Of a stretch of 64,000 nucleotides of DNA, positions 24,858 to 33,036 are shown piece after piece (positions within the stretch are counted from its first letter, which is position 1; each line of letters starts with the position of its first letter). Source of the DNA: Flavobacteriales bacterium (GTDB lineage: Bacteria > Bacteroidota > Bacteroidia > Flavobacteriales_F > PHOS-HE28). Under the pieces are notes generated by a model that saw only the letters and a list, made by a program, of their open reading frames with translations, made no database searches and was not told where the DNA came from. A program made the position numbers and the translations under genes. The stretch is from the NCBI GenBank assembly GCA_016704485.1, contig JADJAA010000001.1, forward strand, positions 2,509,501 through 2,573,500, written 5' to 3'.

Positions 24858-25526
24858 CTAGTCCCGCCAAAGGTACGGGAACAATACCCACGCCAACGTG
24901 ACCGTGATCACCACCAACAGCACGATCCCACCGAAGTAAGTGCTGCTCACGCTCCATGCCACGCCATCCAAGGAAAGCTTACTGGCCCGCATGACCGCTA
25001 GCAACATGGGCAGCACGATCGGGAAGCCTAGGATCGCCATCAAACCAAGGCCATTACCAGCACGCGCTGCAATAGCCGAGACCAACGTAAGCACTGCGGC
25101 AAATCCGATCCCGCCTAGCACAACTGCTAAAATGAACAGGCCAAGATCAGCATTGTCCAAAGCACCATCGCCCAAGAACAGGACGAAGAATACAAGGCTT
25201 AATAGGCTTAGGATCATCATGGTAGCCGCATTGTACAACGTCCGGGCCATGACCACGCTGCGTGGATCTACTAAGGTGTACAGGTAGAGTTGCCGGCTAT
25301 TGTCTTCCCGCTGGAACGATCGCGCCAAGGCATTGAATGCTGCGAATAATAGAATGACCCAGAACAAAGCGTTCCAAGTGGCTGTACCCAGCCCATTCTT
25401 TACAGCTAGGAAACAGACGTAAACAGCACTGACCACATAGAGCAACATACCACCCCAAGCAGCCCGCTGACGCATATCCAGCGCCAATTCCAGACGCAGG
25501 AGATGGGCTATTTCCGTGGGTTTCAA
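24858..25526 (-). CDS. ccmB: Heme exporter subunit CcmB
   Basis: 222 residues with six TM helices, the usual size. 'FNALARSFQREDNSRQLYLYTLVDPRSVVMARTLYN' matches the CcmB family motif, including the 'F..E...g.L..L' stretch, and 'ILGFPIVLPMLLAVMRASK' matches the distal part. CcmB pairs with the ATPase CcmA to release holo-CcmE. No ccmA is found in the window, so the ATPase must be elsewhere. A gap of 198 bp without features lies between this gene and ccmC. Confidence 0.92.
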   Translation of the reverse strand: MKPTEIAHLLRLELALDMRQRAAWGGMLLYVVSAVYVCFLAVKNGLGTATWNALFWVILLFAAFNALARSFQREDNSRQLYLYTLVDPRSVVMARTLYNAATMMILSLLSLVFFVLFLGDGALDNADLGLFILAVVLGGIGFAAVLTLVSAIAARAGNGLGLMAILGFPIVLPMLLAVMRASKLSLDGVAWSVSSTYFGGIVLLVVITVTLAWVLFPYLWRD

Positions 25527-25595
25527 ATTGCCTGCGCTATTGGATGGTCGGCGCGGCGCTAAGGTAACTCAGTACGTGTAAGTGTCCGAGGACAA

Positions 25596-26438
25596 TTACC
25601 GCCCTTTCCCGGCTACAGCTACACTGTTCTCCTCGTACACCATGTAAATGTCGAGATACGGCCGTAAGGTGGGGTGGACTTTCTTGTTCTTTTCCGCTGG
25701 AATGATCAACAGGACCTTGCCGTCCCACTTGGCAGCACTGAAGGCTTTGAATTTCTTGAACTTGGCAAGTTTTGGAAAGCGCTCCTCGAAACTATCGATA
25801 CCATCAGGCCAGTTCCGTTGTTGACTGCGGAATACCACTGCTTCGATCTCCTGTTTGCTCAAGCCTCGACGTTCCAATACTTCCAAAGCCGCTGGATCCT
25901 TGCCGAGGTCATAAGTAGCATACACTCCCTCTGGTTTTTTGATCCTGGCTTTAGGCATACGTCCATAAGCGGGCCCTTTGCTTGGCTTAGATGCTGAAAC
26001 CCGCGTTGGGGCTGCAATTATGTCGTCTTCGGTCAACACCAGGTAGAAGTCTTGTCCCATGCGCATGTCTTCTGGCATATGAATGTTTGATGCGGCTGGA
26101 ATACGAATGATGACCATCGGGATCTCCGCAGTGTGATAACTGCAAACAAGGAAAGCCACATAGTTCTTGGCTGTTTCAGCATTCACGTTGCGCGCACTAT
26201 CGGATCGGAGGCCAATTGGCCAATACGCAGGGCGAGAAAAGTTGATGACCTCCTCCAAGCGCTCCTGTTCGACCCCCTGTGCCTGTATGCCCGCTCTGGC
26301 TATGGGATCTGCGCCAATGTTCACCGGCTCACTTAAAGCGGCAACGTTCGTAATGCGTACTTCCGTTTGTGCACAGAGGTCAAATGTGAACGGAAGAAGG
26401 GTCAGAAGGATCAGGGTAGGTAAAGGTGACATGCGCAT
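25596..26438 (-). CDS. Secreted protein of unknown function
   Basis: 280 residues if started at ATG 26438 (MRMSPLPTLILLTLLPFTFDLCAQ, signal peptide); the frame is open to 26522 but the upstream stretch lacks signal character. No known domain. Notable segments are 'RLEEVINFSRPAYWPIGLRSDSARN' and a helical basic region 'RRGLSKQEIEAVVFRSQQRNWP'. The C-terminus 'KWDGKVLLIIPAEKNKKVHPTLRP' looks beta-rich. Probably periplasmic or exported. It is upstream of ccmB on the same strand (69 bp), but a link to cytochrome maturation is not shown. Confidence 0.65.
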   Translation of the reverse strand: MRMSPLPTLILLTLLPFTFDLCAQTEVRITNVAALSEPVNIGADPIARAGIQAQGVEQERLEEVINFSRPAYWPIGLRSDSARNVNAETAKNYVAFLVCSYHTAEIPMVIIRIPAASNIHMPEDMRMGQDFYLVLTEDDIIAAPTRVSASKPSKGPAYGRMPKARIKKPEGVYATYDLGKDPAALEVLERRGLSKQEIEAVVFRSQQRNWPDGIDSFEERFPKLAKFKKFKAFSAAKWDGKVLLIIPAEKNKKVHPTLRPYLDIYMVYEENSVAVAGKGR

Positions 26439-26646
26439 TTGTACGCATGACCCACTCTTTTTGTTAGGGGGGAGACAATATTTATTTTGCGCTCGTTTCC
26501 GATCGTCATGATCGAGGTTCACTGGGCGCTGATCAGGGTGGCGTTGAAAGCTGCCAGAAGTTGTATCAGTGCCGTAGATCGATCAATGAACACGAACGAC
26601 CATTCAGTTGTTCTACATTGGATTGGACTCCGAGGGTTGGGATATT

Positions 26647-26678
26647 TTTGATCCAACCTGATTATTCCCCGATCTTTG
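26647..26678 (+). promoter_or_regulatory. Candidate sigma-A promoter for the gpx-bshB1 pair
   Basis: TTTG (26647-26650), 20 nt, then GATCTTTG (26671-26678), one mismatch from TAnnTTTG. The ATG at 26686 follows after only 7 nt, so the transcript would have almost no leader. Confidence 0.45.
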
Positions 26679-26685
26679 TACGACC

Positions 26686-27282
26686 ATGCATTCACAGCTT
26701 GCTCTTATCGCCCTTGTTCTTCCTTTGATGTCCTGCGGGCGTTTTGATCGTGTCCATGCTGGACCGGTTTCCGTTCCTATCGACCATCCTCAACAACCTC
26801 CCCCTATGGCATTTCATGATCTTACAGCTACCGATATCAATGGCCAACTTTACAAATTCGATCAGCTTCGTGGACATAAGGTGATCGTAGTGAATACGGC
26901 GAGTGAATGTGGTTATACTCCCCAGTACGCTCAGCTTCAAGAATTATATGAGGTATACAAGGATAAAGGATTGATCATCATAGGATTTCCAAGTAACGAT
27001 TTTGGAAAACAGGAGCCGGGTTCAGAAGCTGAGATCGCGACATTCTGTCAGAAGAATTACGGGGTTACCTTCCCAATGATGGGTAAAGTGCAGACCAAAG
27101 GTGAAGGTCAGCATGCGGTATATAACTGGCTCACTCACAAAGAATTGAACGGAGTGCTGGAATCCAGCGTAAAGTGGAATTTCCATAAGTATCTTATTGA
27201 TGCCGATGGACACCTTGTAATGTCGTTCGGTTCTGCTGTTTCTCCGCTTGACAAAGAGATTGTAGAATGGCTGGGCAAGTAA
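26686..27282 (+). CDS. Glutathione peroxidase-family thiol peroxidase, lipoprotein
   Basis: 198 residues. Signal peptide with lipobox (LVLPLMSC, Cys17), so the enzyme is probably anchored in the envelope. Catalytic motif 'VNTASECGYTPQY' with Cys75 in place of selenocysteine; the Gln in 'IGFPSNDFGKQEPG' region and the Trp-Asn pair in 'VKWNFHKYLID' complete the GPx tetrad. It reduces peroxides, probably with thioredoxin or another thiol rather than glutathione. Its 3' end overlaps bshB1 by 16 bp, so the two are translated from one transcript. Confidence 0.9.
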   Translation: MHSQLALIALVLPLMSCGRFDRVHAGPVSVPIDHPQQPPPMAFHDLTATDINGQLYKFDQLRGHKVIVVNTASECGYTPQYAQLQELYEVYKDKGLIIIGFPSNDFGKQEPGSEAEIATFCQKNYGVTFPMMGKVQTKGEGQHAVYNWLTHKELNGVLESSVKWNFHKYLIDADGHLVMSFGSAVSPLDKEIVEWLGK

Positions 27283-28010
27283 CTGCTGATCATGTTGATA
27301 TGTTGTGCGTTACCGCACACCCGGATGATGTTGAAATATCCATGGCTGGGACGATCCTGCACCATCGATCCTTGGGCCATTCTGTTGGCTTGGTGGAATT
27401 AACGGCTGGCGAACTAGGTACGCGCGGAACCCCGGAGATCCGTAAACAAGAAGCTGAGGCAGCAGCGAAGTTCCTGGGTGTCTCTTTCCGTTATCAGATA
27501 GGGCTTCCAGATGGGTTCTTTAGGCCCGATGAGCTAAGTTTGCACAAAGTGATCGCTTCCATACGTCGTCACCGACCTAAGGTGCTGTTGACCAATGCCG
27601 TACGGGACCGTCACCCCGATCATGGACGCGGTGCGGAACTGGTCAACGAGGCCGCTTTCCTGAGTGGATTAAGGCGAATTATTACTACACATAACGGATT
27701 GGATCAAGTTCCATGGAGACCTTCTCAGGTTTTTCATGCGATCCAAGATCACTACATCCAGCCGGACCTTGTAGTTGACATAACCCCTTATTGGTCAAAT
27801 AAGTTAGCCGCGCTTAAGTGCTTTGCTTCTCAGTTCCACGACCCGAACAGCACCGAACCAACTAGCCCCATCGCAACTCCTGATTTCCTACCCTTTCTAG
27901 AAGGCAGAGCACGCGAAATGGGCCGGTTGATCGGAACGACCTATGGCGAAGGATATACGTCTCAAAAACCACTGAAGATCAATGATCTGTTGTCCTTTGA
28001 TCAAAGTTGA
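27267..28010 (+). CDS. bshB1: Bacillithiol biosynthesis deacetylase BshB1
   Basis: 247 residues; LmbE/PIG-L metal-dependent deacetylase. Zinc ligands are in 'VTAHPDDVEISMAG' (HPDD, residues 18-21) and 'DRHPDHGRGAELV' (HPDH, residues 116-119). 'ELTAGELGTRGTPEIRKQEA' and 'QIGLPDGFF' are typical of BshB1. It deacetylates GlcNAc-malate to GlcN-malate, the second step to bacillithiol, the low-molecular-weight thiol of many Bacteroidota. The first ATG lies inside the preceding peroxidase gene; a later Met at residue 12 is also possible. Confidence 0.93.
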   Translation: MAGQVTADHVDMLCVTAHPDDVEISMAGTILHHRSLGHSVGLVELTAGELGTRGTPEIRKQEAEAAAKFLGVSFRYQIGLPDGFFRPDELSLHKVIASIRRHRPKVLLTNAVRDRHPDHGRGAELVNEAAFLSGLRRIITTHNGLDQVPWRPSQVFHAIQDHYIQPDLVVDITPYWSNKLAALKCFASQFHDPNSTEPTSPIATPDFLPFLEGRAREMGRLIGTTYGEGYTSQKPLKINDLLSFDQS

Positions 28011-28107
28011 TCCGAGGATATTTCAGACGAAAGACCAGATGCAGGTTAAGGGGCAAAGTGGAGTCTTGGTGTTTACCCATTGAAGGGTAATTCCATAGTC
28101 CGATAAA

Positions 28108-29760
28108 TTATCGTACGATAGTCAAGCGGCGTTCCCAGTGAAGGTCACGGCCATTTACCTTCACAACATACATCCCGCCGGAAAATTCCGCGACCGGGAT
28201 CGTGTAAACTGTGTTTGAGCTGGTTATGAAATGACTGTAAATACATTGGCCTATTGCATTATACATGCTGAGCCTAGTGCCCTGTGGGATCGCACTACCG
28301 AACTGGATCGTGATGTTATCGAACGCAGGGTTCGGGTAGACTTCCAGAACGTCATAACCTGTGCTTTCCATTAAACCTACCGTTAGGCCGCATGCATCCG
28401 ACACAGGGTTCGTGTCCTCAATGGTAGTTCCCGCAACGAGCGTTTGACCCGCAAATCCTGAGTAAGAAATTGGATAGAAGGCGCTCCGGAATGCATTATT
28501 CGAAGATGGTATGGAATATTGAGGAGCGATCGTTGTGCCGGAAACCGGGTTAACGTAGTTCCAAACCGGATCGCCTACAGCATTTACTTCCGTGAAAATG
28601 CCTGCCGGACCGTTCGTTATCAATACGTTTCCATTTCTAAGCTGCTGCGCACTTGAAAGACGCTGTGCATAGTAATTGTGTGGGTCGCCGTAGTTATAGT
28701 TCCAAGCCGTGGTGGCCGGACCAAAAGGCAAGCTGGTATCATAGTTCCAACCCATTACTGGCGGGTCTATTACTTCAACTGTACTGTAGCTACCATCAGG
28801 ACGTCCTTCACCATTGTTGAAGATCATGATGTGATCTCCAAAGGGGAGGTCATTTTCGATCCAGCGTGCGTTATGCTGCCCAAAGAGCTTTTTGTCCTGG
28901 TTCGACCCTTGGCCGTAGACCGCTGGATTGCCCCATCGGTAGAGCAGGTCGCCACCTTGGCCAGAATTGCCTCCGCTATGGCTGGCCGCTTCGGCAGTGC
29001 TTGTACTATGGTCTATGATCCAGATCTCGTCGAAACTGTGCGGGCTGAGTAAGATCTGGTCCAAGACCGGATCATAGTCGATCGAATTCATGTGGACCCA
29101 ATCACTTTGCAGATCGCTGGCGCCATAATTAATGTCCATTAGCTGTGGATTCTCAGCGATCACACCAAAATTGGGCTTGCTCTGGTCAAAGTCCTGCACC
29201 AAGTGGTCCCAAAGATCCCATTTCCAAACGACTGTGCCGGTAGTCAGACCTGTGGGTTGGATCTCCAGAATGGTTTCGCTCCAAACGGCATTGGGCGTTA
29301 ACGCGGGATCGCGGCCTTGATTAATGGCATCTCCGCTGGTCTTGCTCTCCCATACGATCGCCAATACATTGCCATTGGGTAATCCGCGGATATCGTGGTG
29401 CTGGCAAATTGCCATCGAGCTAAGGTCATAGCTCCATGAAACCGTGCCATCCCATTCAATGATCTCGATGATACCGCCCTTGCCGCCCGCGTTGAATGTC
29501 AAGTTCCCCACATTCCCAGGACGTAACAGCTTTCCATCAGGCAACAAGTACACCGATTGCCCAGGACGGTACGCACTGCTCCAGCTCTTTACCTCACGAC
29601 CGCATTTGTCGATCAAATAAGTTTCTGTGCCGGACATTGGCGCGAATAGTACATAGCCATCCTCCAGATTCTCTGGGGTGTGCTGAAGTAAGCCAACGGT
29701 TTGGCTGTTGCCTATTGCGCTGAAAAGTAGCGTAGCCGTGAGTGTTAGGGTCTTGGTCAT
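28108..29760 (-). CDS. Arylsulfotransferase-like T9SS protein
   Basis: 550 residues. Signal peptide MTKTLTLTATLLFSAIGNSQ. The body is a beta-propeller of the aryl-sulfate sulfotransferase (ASST) family: 'DGYVLFAPMSGTETYLIDKCGREVKSW', 'HHDIRGLPNGNVLAIVWE', 'VHMNSIDYDPVLDQILLSPHSFDEIWIIDHSTS'. The last 85 residues are a type A sorting domain ('VYPNPAFDNITIQFG' ... 'GMYVVKVNGRD'). The known activity of the family is sulfate transfer between phenols; Bacteroidota T9SS members are uncharacterised. It has its own promoter-like site directly upstream. Confidence 0.85.
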   Translation of the reverse strand: MTKTLTLTATLLFSAIGNSQTVGLLQHTPENLEDGYVLFAPMSGTETYLIDKCGREVKSWSSAYRPGQSVYLLPDGKLLRPGNVGNLTFNAGGKGGIIEIIEWDGTVSWSYDLSSMAICQHHDIRGLPNGNVLAIVWESKTSGDAINQGRDPALTPNAVWSETILEIQPTGLTTGTVVWKWDLWDHLVQDFDQSKPNFGVIAENPQLMDINYGASDLQSDWVHMNSIDYDPVLDQILLSPHSFDEIWIIDHSTSTAEAASHSGGNSGQGGDLLYRWGNPAVYGQGSNQDKKLFGQHNARWIENDLPFGDHIMIFNNGEGRPDGSYSTVEVIDPPVMGWNYDTSLPFGPATTAWNYNYGDPHNYYAQRLSSAQQLRNGNVLITNGPAGIFTEVNAVGDPVWNYVNPVSGTTIAPQYSIPSSNNAFRSAFYPISYSGFAGQTLVAGTTIEDTNPVSDACGLTVGLMESTGYDVLEVYPNPAFDNITIQFGSAIPQGTRLSMYNAIGQCIYSHFITSSNTVYTIPVAEFSGGMYVVKVNGRDLHWERRLTIVR

Positions 29761-29766
29761 CGGCCA

Positions 29767-29797
29767 CGAAGGTATAGTGGGCTATTCAATTGGACAA
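29767..29797 (-). promoter_or_regulatory. Candidate sigma-A promoter, very short leader
   Basis: On the minus strand TTG (29795-29797), 20 nt, TACCTTCG (29767-29774); one mismatch from TAnnTTTG. Only 6 nt separate the -7 box from the ATG at 29760. Confidence 0.5.
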
Positions 29798-29916
29798 CGC
29801 GTATGCGCTGGCTCCTTCGGGCGGGATCAGTAAAGGTGGTCGAACCGTGCCGGACAACTATTGGTCAACTTACTTCACAATGTCTGACCCGCGGCTTAGG
29901 TGACCAACACGTAGCA

Positions 29917-30444
29917 CTACGCCTCTTCATTGTAAAAGACTTTTCCACCAATATTTCGTGCCGGCGCCGTGTAGCGGTGTTCTTGGGCTTTGCCGATCGC
30001 CATGATGTGCATCACCGTCCAGCCCTTTGCTTTCAAATGATCGGAAACCATGGAACGATGACACCGCCACCAAACCGCTTCGGCACACATATAGGCTGTG
30101 CGTTGTTTGCGTGCAATCTGCTCCAGTTGCGCGGCAGCAGCCTCAAATTCCGCGGTTTCCATGTAGTCGGCATATCCTCTGAAGGAGGCCTTTTCCCAGC
30201 GGGTATTCTTCGAATCCTTATGGACCTTTCTCCTTCCGCCTAAGCCAGCAAGGTGCAGGTAATGTATTCCCATTTCCTCCATGGAGACCTCTAATACTTC
30301 CTTGTTGAAGTGGGGAAACTTGCTAGATCCTGGCATTCCCCGGATGTCTACAAGGGTTTGAATGTCGAATGACTCCAACATTTCCGCGAATTCTGCGAGA
30401 CTGTGGGTGGAATGCCCGATGGTATAAACGGTTTTTGCCCCCAT
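29917..30444 (-). CDS. DUF488 protein
   Basis: 175 residues from ATG 30444 (MGAKTVYTIGHSTHS), chosen because DUF488 proteins begin 'TIGHS'. Family motifs: 'YTIGHSTHSLAEFAEML', 'LVDIRGMPGSSKFPHFNKE', 'YLHLAGLGGRRK', and the conserved 'CAEAVWWRCHRSMVSDHL' (usually CaE....CHR). The fold has been suggested to bind nucleic acid or act as a nuclease, but no activity is established. It is monocistronic, between the ASST-like gene and a T9SS gene. Confidence 0.88.
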   Translation of the reverse strand: MGAKTVYTIGHSTHSLAEFAEMLESFDIQTLVDIRGMPGSSKFPHFNKEVLEVSMEEMGIHYLHLAGLGGRRKVHKDSKNTRWEKASFRGYADYMETAEFEAAAAQLEQIARKQRTAYMCAEAVWWRCHRSMVSDHLKAKGWTVMHIMAIGKAQEHRYTAPARNIGGKVFYNEEA

Positions 30445-30670
30445 TGGATCTTGCTCAGGTCTAGGCACTTTGCTCCAGATCAACTCTTGGTTGCCCAGCA
30501 TCAGTGCGAAGAACGCTGCAGAAGGCTAAGATAATCATGCTGGCTGGTGATCGTTCCGCTGCTTGATCCGAATGTATGATCGTGTCGCGGATGTGTCCGT
30601 CACCTATTCACCACAAAACACTACGACATCGTTGAAGGCTATATATGGCAGGCTTCAATAAAATTCTCAG

Positions 30671-31651
30671 TCAATTATTCACAATAAAGCGCGCGCTGCC
30701 ATTGCTCCCATCAGCATGCTTAACTCTCACCACATACAGCCCGCTCTCCCAACTAGAAACATCGAGTTGAACCAAGTTGCTCTTCGGCACAAGCTTACCG
30801 AGTTGGACCGAACGTCCCGCAGCATCGAATACTTGCACCTGCGTTCCTTGACTATGCCCCATTGCCGCAATTATCACCATATCCGATGCTGGATTCGGAA
30901 AGGCTTTAACGACCATACCATTATGCTGTTGCTCGGCAATTCCGACGAAACTGTTTTCTCCAGCATATAAGAAACTGAACTCAGGGTCTGGTATCCCAAC
31001 GCCGACGTAACGTTGACGTTTTAATGTTCGTGCTACATACCAAGGAAAGTTGTTCGAGTAATACAATTCCATCGTATCTACGCTGACAATTAGTATGTCA
31101 CCGAATCTTGTTGTCGTAGAATAACTATGTACTTTTAGGACATTCTCTAGTTGGCCCCAAGGCAATAAGAGCGTGCCAAATCCCACCGCAACGCTAGAGG
31201 TATTAACAGTCTGTGAGTCTGTCTGGTTCATTCCACTAACCGATGCCGTCCAATCCGTCGAAATGGATATCGGATATTCGATCAGGGGCAATGGTGCATC
31301 CAAAACGACTTCTGAAAAATCACTTGCAGACCCATGTGTGTATACCACATCTTCATCTTTACTCACGAACATGTTTAAACCATCGCCTATTAGTACCATT
31401 GATGCACTTGGAAATAGAGAAGCAAAGCTGCTCGTAGTAACTTCCGAAACAGTCATGTTGAAAATGCTTATTTCTCCAGCTGTAGAGTAATCCCACGTTA
31501 TATCCGCTCCCACTTCAGTTTGGTCTAACCACGTTCCAGAAACTAGCGTGAAGGTGCTCCCAACGGAGATCGCGTCAGTTATTGGAATGGTGGGCTGAGC
31601 GATGCAGAATGCGGAAACTGATAGGACGAAAAAGGTGACGAATAGCTTCAT
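30671..31651 (-). CDS. T9SS type A secreted protein
   Basis: 326 residues. Signal peptide MKLFVTFFVLSVSAFCIAQ; a beta-rich body ('TWDYSTAGEISIFNMTVSEV', 'EVVLDAPLPLIEYPISISTDW'); and a C-terminal type A sorting domain ('VKAFPNPASDMVIIAAMG', 'GLYVVRVKHADG', 'ARFIVNN'). It is a clear paralogue of the plus-strand gene at 54643-55659: both have 'WD(Y/F)S' near residue 50, 'SFASLFPSASMVLIGD/QFADLFPSATLITN' and 'GFGTL(L/I)LP'. Function unknown; exported to the cell surface or medium. Confidence 0.8.
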   Translation of the reverse strand: MKLFVTFFVLSVSAFCIAQPTIPITDAISVGSTFTLVSGTWLDQTEVGADITWDYSTAGEISIFNMTVSEVTTSSFASLFPSASMVLIGDGLNMFVSKDEDVVYTHGSASDFSEVVLDAPLPLIEYPISISTDWTASVSGMNQTDSQTVNTSSVAVGFGTLLLPWGQLENVLKVHSYSTTTRFGDILIVSVDTMELYYSNNFPWYVARTLKRQRYVGVGIPDPEFSFLYAGENSFVGIAEQQHNGMVVKAFPNPASDMVIIAAMGHSQGTQVQVFDAAGRSVQLGKLVPKSNLVQLDVSSWESGLYVVRVKHADGSNGSARFIVNN

Positions 31652-31773
31652 CTCTACTTGGATTCACCGTACAATGTACTGGTTAAGTACGATACGCTTT
31701 TTAGAATGGTATCTGAATGTGCAGGACAAGCTGATAGACTTGAATACCTAAGGAACAAGGTTCTCAACCTAAC

Positions 31774-33036
31774 TTATCCACGCCCCCGCACCTTCCCCAA
31801 AACCCCAACCAACCGCTCCCAATCAGCTCGCCCCGGCAAGAACTGCCGCGCACTAGCTCCCGTAAGCCGCGAGAAAACAACCGCTTGGTAAATGCCATTG
31901 GCGAAATAGGCAACCGAGGCCGTAGCGGCTGCACCCCAGAGGCCGTAGGCCTTTACCAGGAGGTAGCCTGCTAGCAGTGTAATGCACAAAGCAATTCCGC
32001 TACCGATCAAGTTGTGCTGATTCTGGCCTGTGCCACTGAAGTAATGGCTGAAGGCTTGCGAGGCGGCCATGGCCAACAGGCCTGGTACCATGATGGCGAT
32101 GATGGGGCGCAGCCCAACGACCTCATCACCGAAGAACCATTGATACACGGGTTCCGGAACGAGCAAGAGCAGGATCACGACCACTGCGGCAAAGACCAGC
32201 GCGGCTTTGAGAATGGTGAGCGTGGCATTGCGTTGGCGCACGGGGTCCGTGGTGTTGCTGACTTCGGCATAGAGTACTGTGCCCAAGCTTTTTGGGGCCA
32301 ACCACGCGCTTTCGGCGAGTTGCACGGCTACCGAGAAGATGCCCAGAATGCCGAGGCCTTGTAATGTTTCCAGCAAGACATACGTGAACCGGTAGTTGAT
32401 GAGTTGCATGGCATTTGCTCCTTGAACCATGCCGCCTTGGAGGAACAAGGCTCTCCACGCTGAGCGGCCATCGTCCGGCACAGGATCACCCGAGCTGAAC
32501 ATCGCTATCCAGGAGATCAATGCCGTGCAACCGTGTGCGACGTAAGCGGCGTGTATGTAATCCATCAGGTCGGCACCATCGCGGTGCAAGAGGAACCAAT
32601 ATGTGCCGAGTAACAAGGCACTTTGCAGGATCAACAGCATGTTCTGCGCACCGATCCGCTTGCGGCCCAAAAGCATGTTGGTGTGAATAGAGACCAACGC
32701 GAACAACCACGCCAAGGCCGCTACATGCAAAGCGAAACCGTCCGGTACCATCGGTAAGATGGTCAATACACCATAAGCCACCAACGCCGATAACGTGGCC
32801 CAGAGATACGCGGGACCCAGCAAGCGTTTCGCGGCATAGCGTGGTGCTAAATAAGCCAATGCGCCACCACCGACCACATGGCTTAGCAACAGGATGAGGG
32901 TGATGCCCAGAATGATCAGACTGATGGTCCCAAGCCCGGTAACGCCCAGCATTTTGCCGGTGGCCATGACCAACAAGAGGTTGAGAAGGGTGATGGTGAC
33001 CCGCGAACCCACCGTGCCGAGAATGGGTTTGATCAT
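31774..33036 (-). CDS. Polysaccharide flippase-like membrane protein (MOP superfamily)
   Basis: 420 residues with about 12 TM helices, starting 'GTVGSRVTITLLNLLLVMATGKMLGVTGLGTISLI', typical of Wzx/RfbX oligosaccharide flippases. It would move lipid-linked sugars across the inner membrane for LPS, capsule or glycoprotein assembly. It overlaps the upstream formyltransferase-fusion gene by 4 bp and shares an operon with a GT4 glycosyltransferase, which supports the glycan role. Low sequence conservation is normal in this family, so the substrate cannot be read. Confidence 0.82.
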   Translation of the reverse strand: MIKPILGTVGSRVTITLLNLLLVMATGKMLGVTGLGTISLIILGITLILLLSHVVGGGALAYLAPRYAAKRLLGPAYLWATLSALVAYGVLTILPMVPDGFALHVAALAWLFALVSIHTNMLLGRKRIGAQNMLLILQSALLLGTYWFLLHRDGADLMDYIHAAYVAHGCTALISWIAMFSSGDPVPDDGRSAWRALFLQGGMVQGANAMQLINYRFTYVLLETLQGLGILGIFSVAVQLAESAWLAPKSLGTVLYAEVSNTTDPVRQRNATLTILKAALVFAAVVVILLLLVPEPVYQWFFGDEVVGLRPIIAIMVPGLLAMAASQAFSHYFSGTGQNQHNLIGSGIALCITLLAGYLLVKAYGLWGAAATASVAYFANGIYQAVVFSRLTGASARQFLPGRADWERLVGVLGKVRGRG

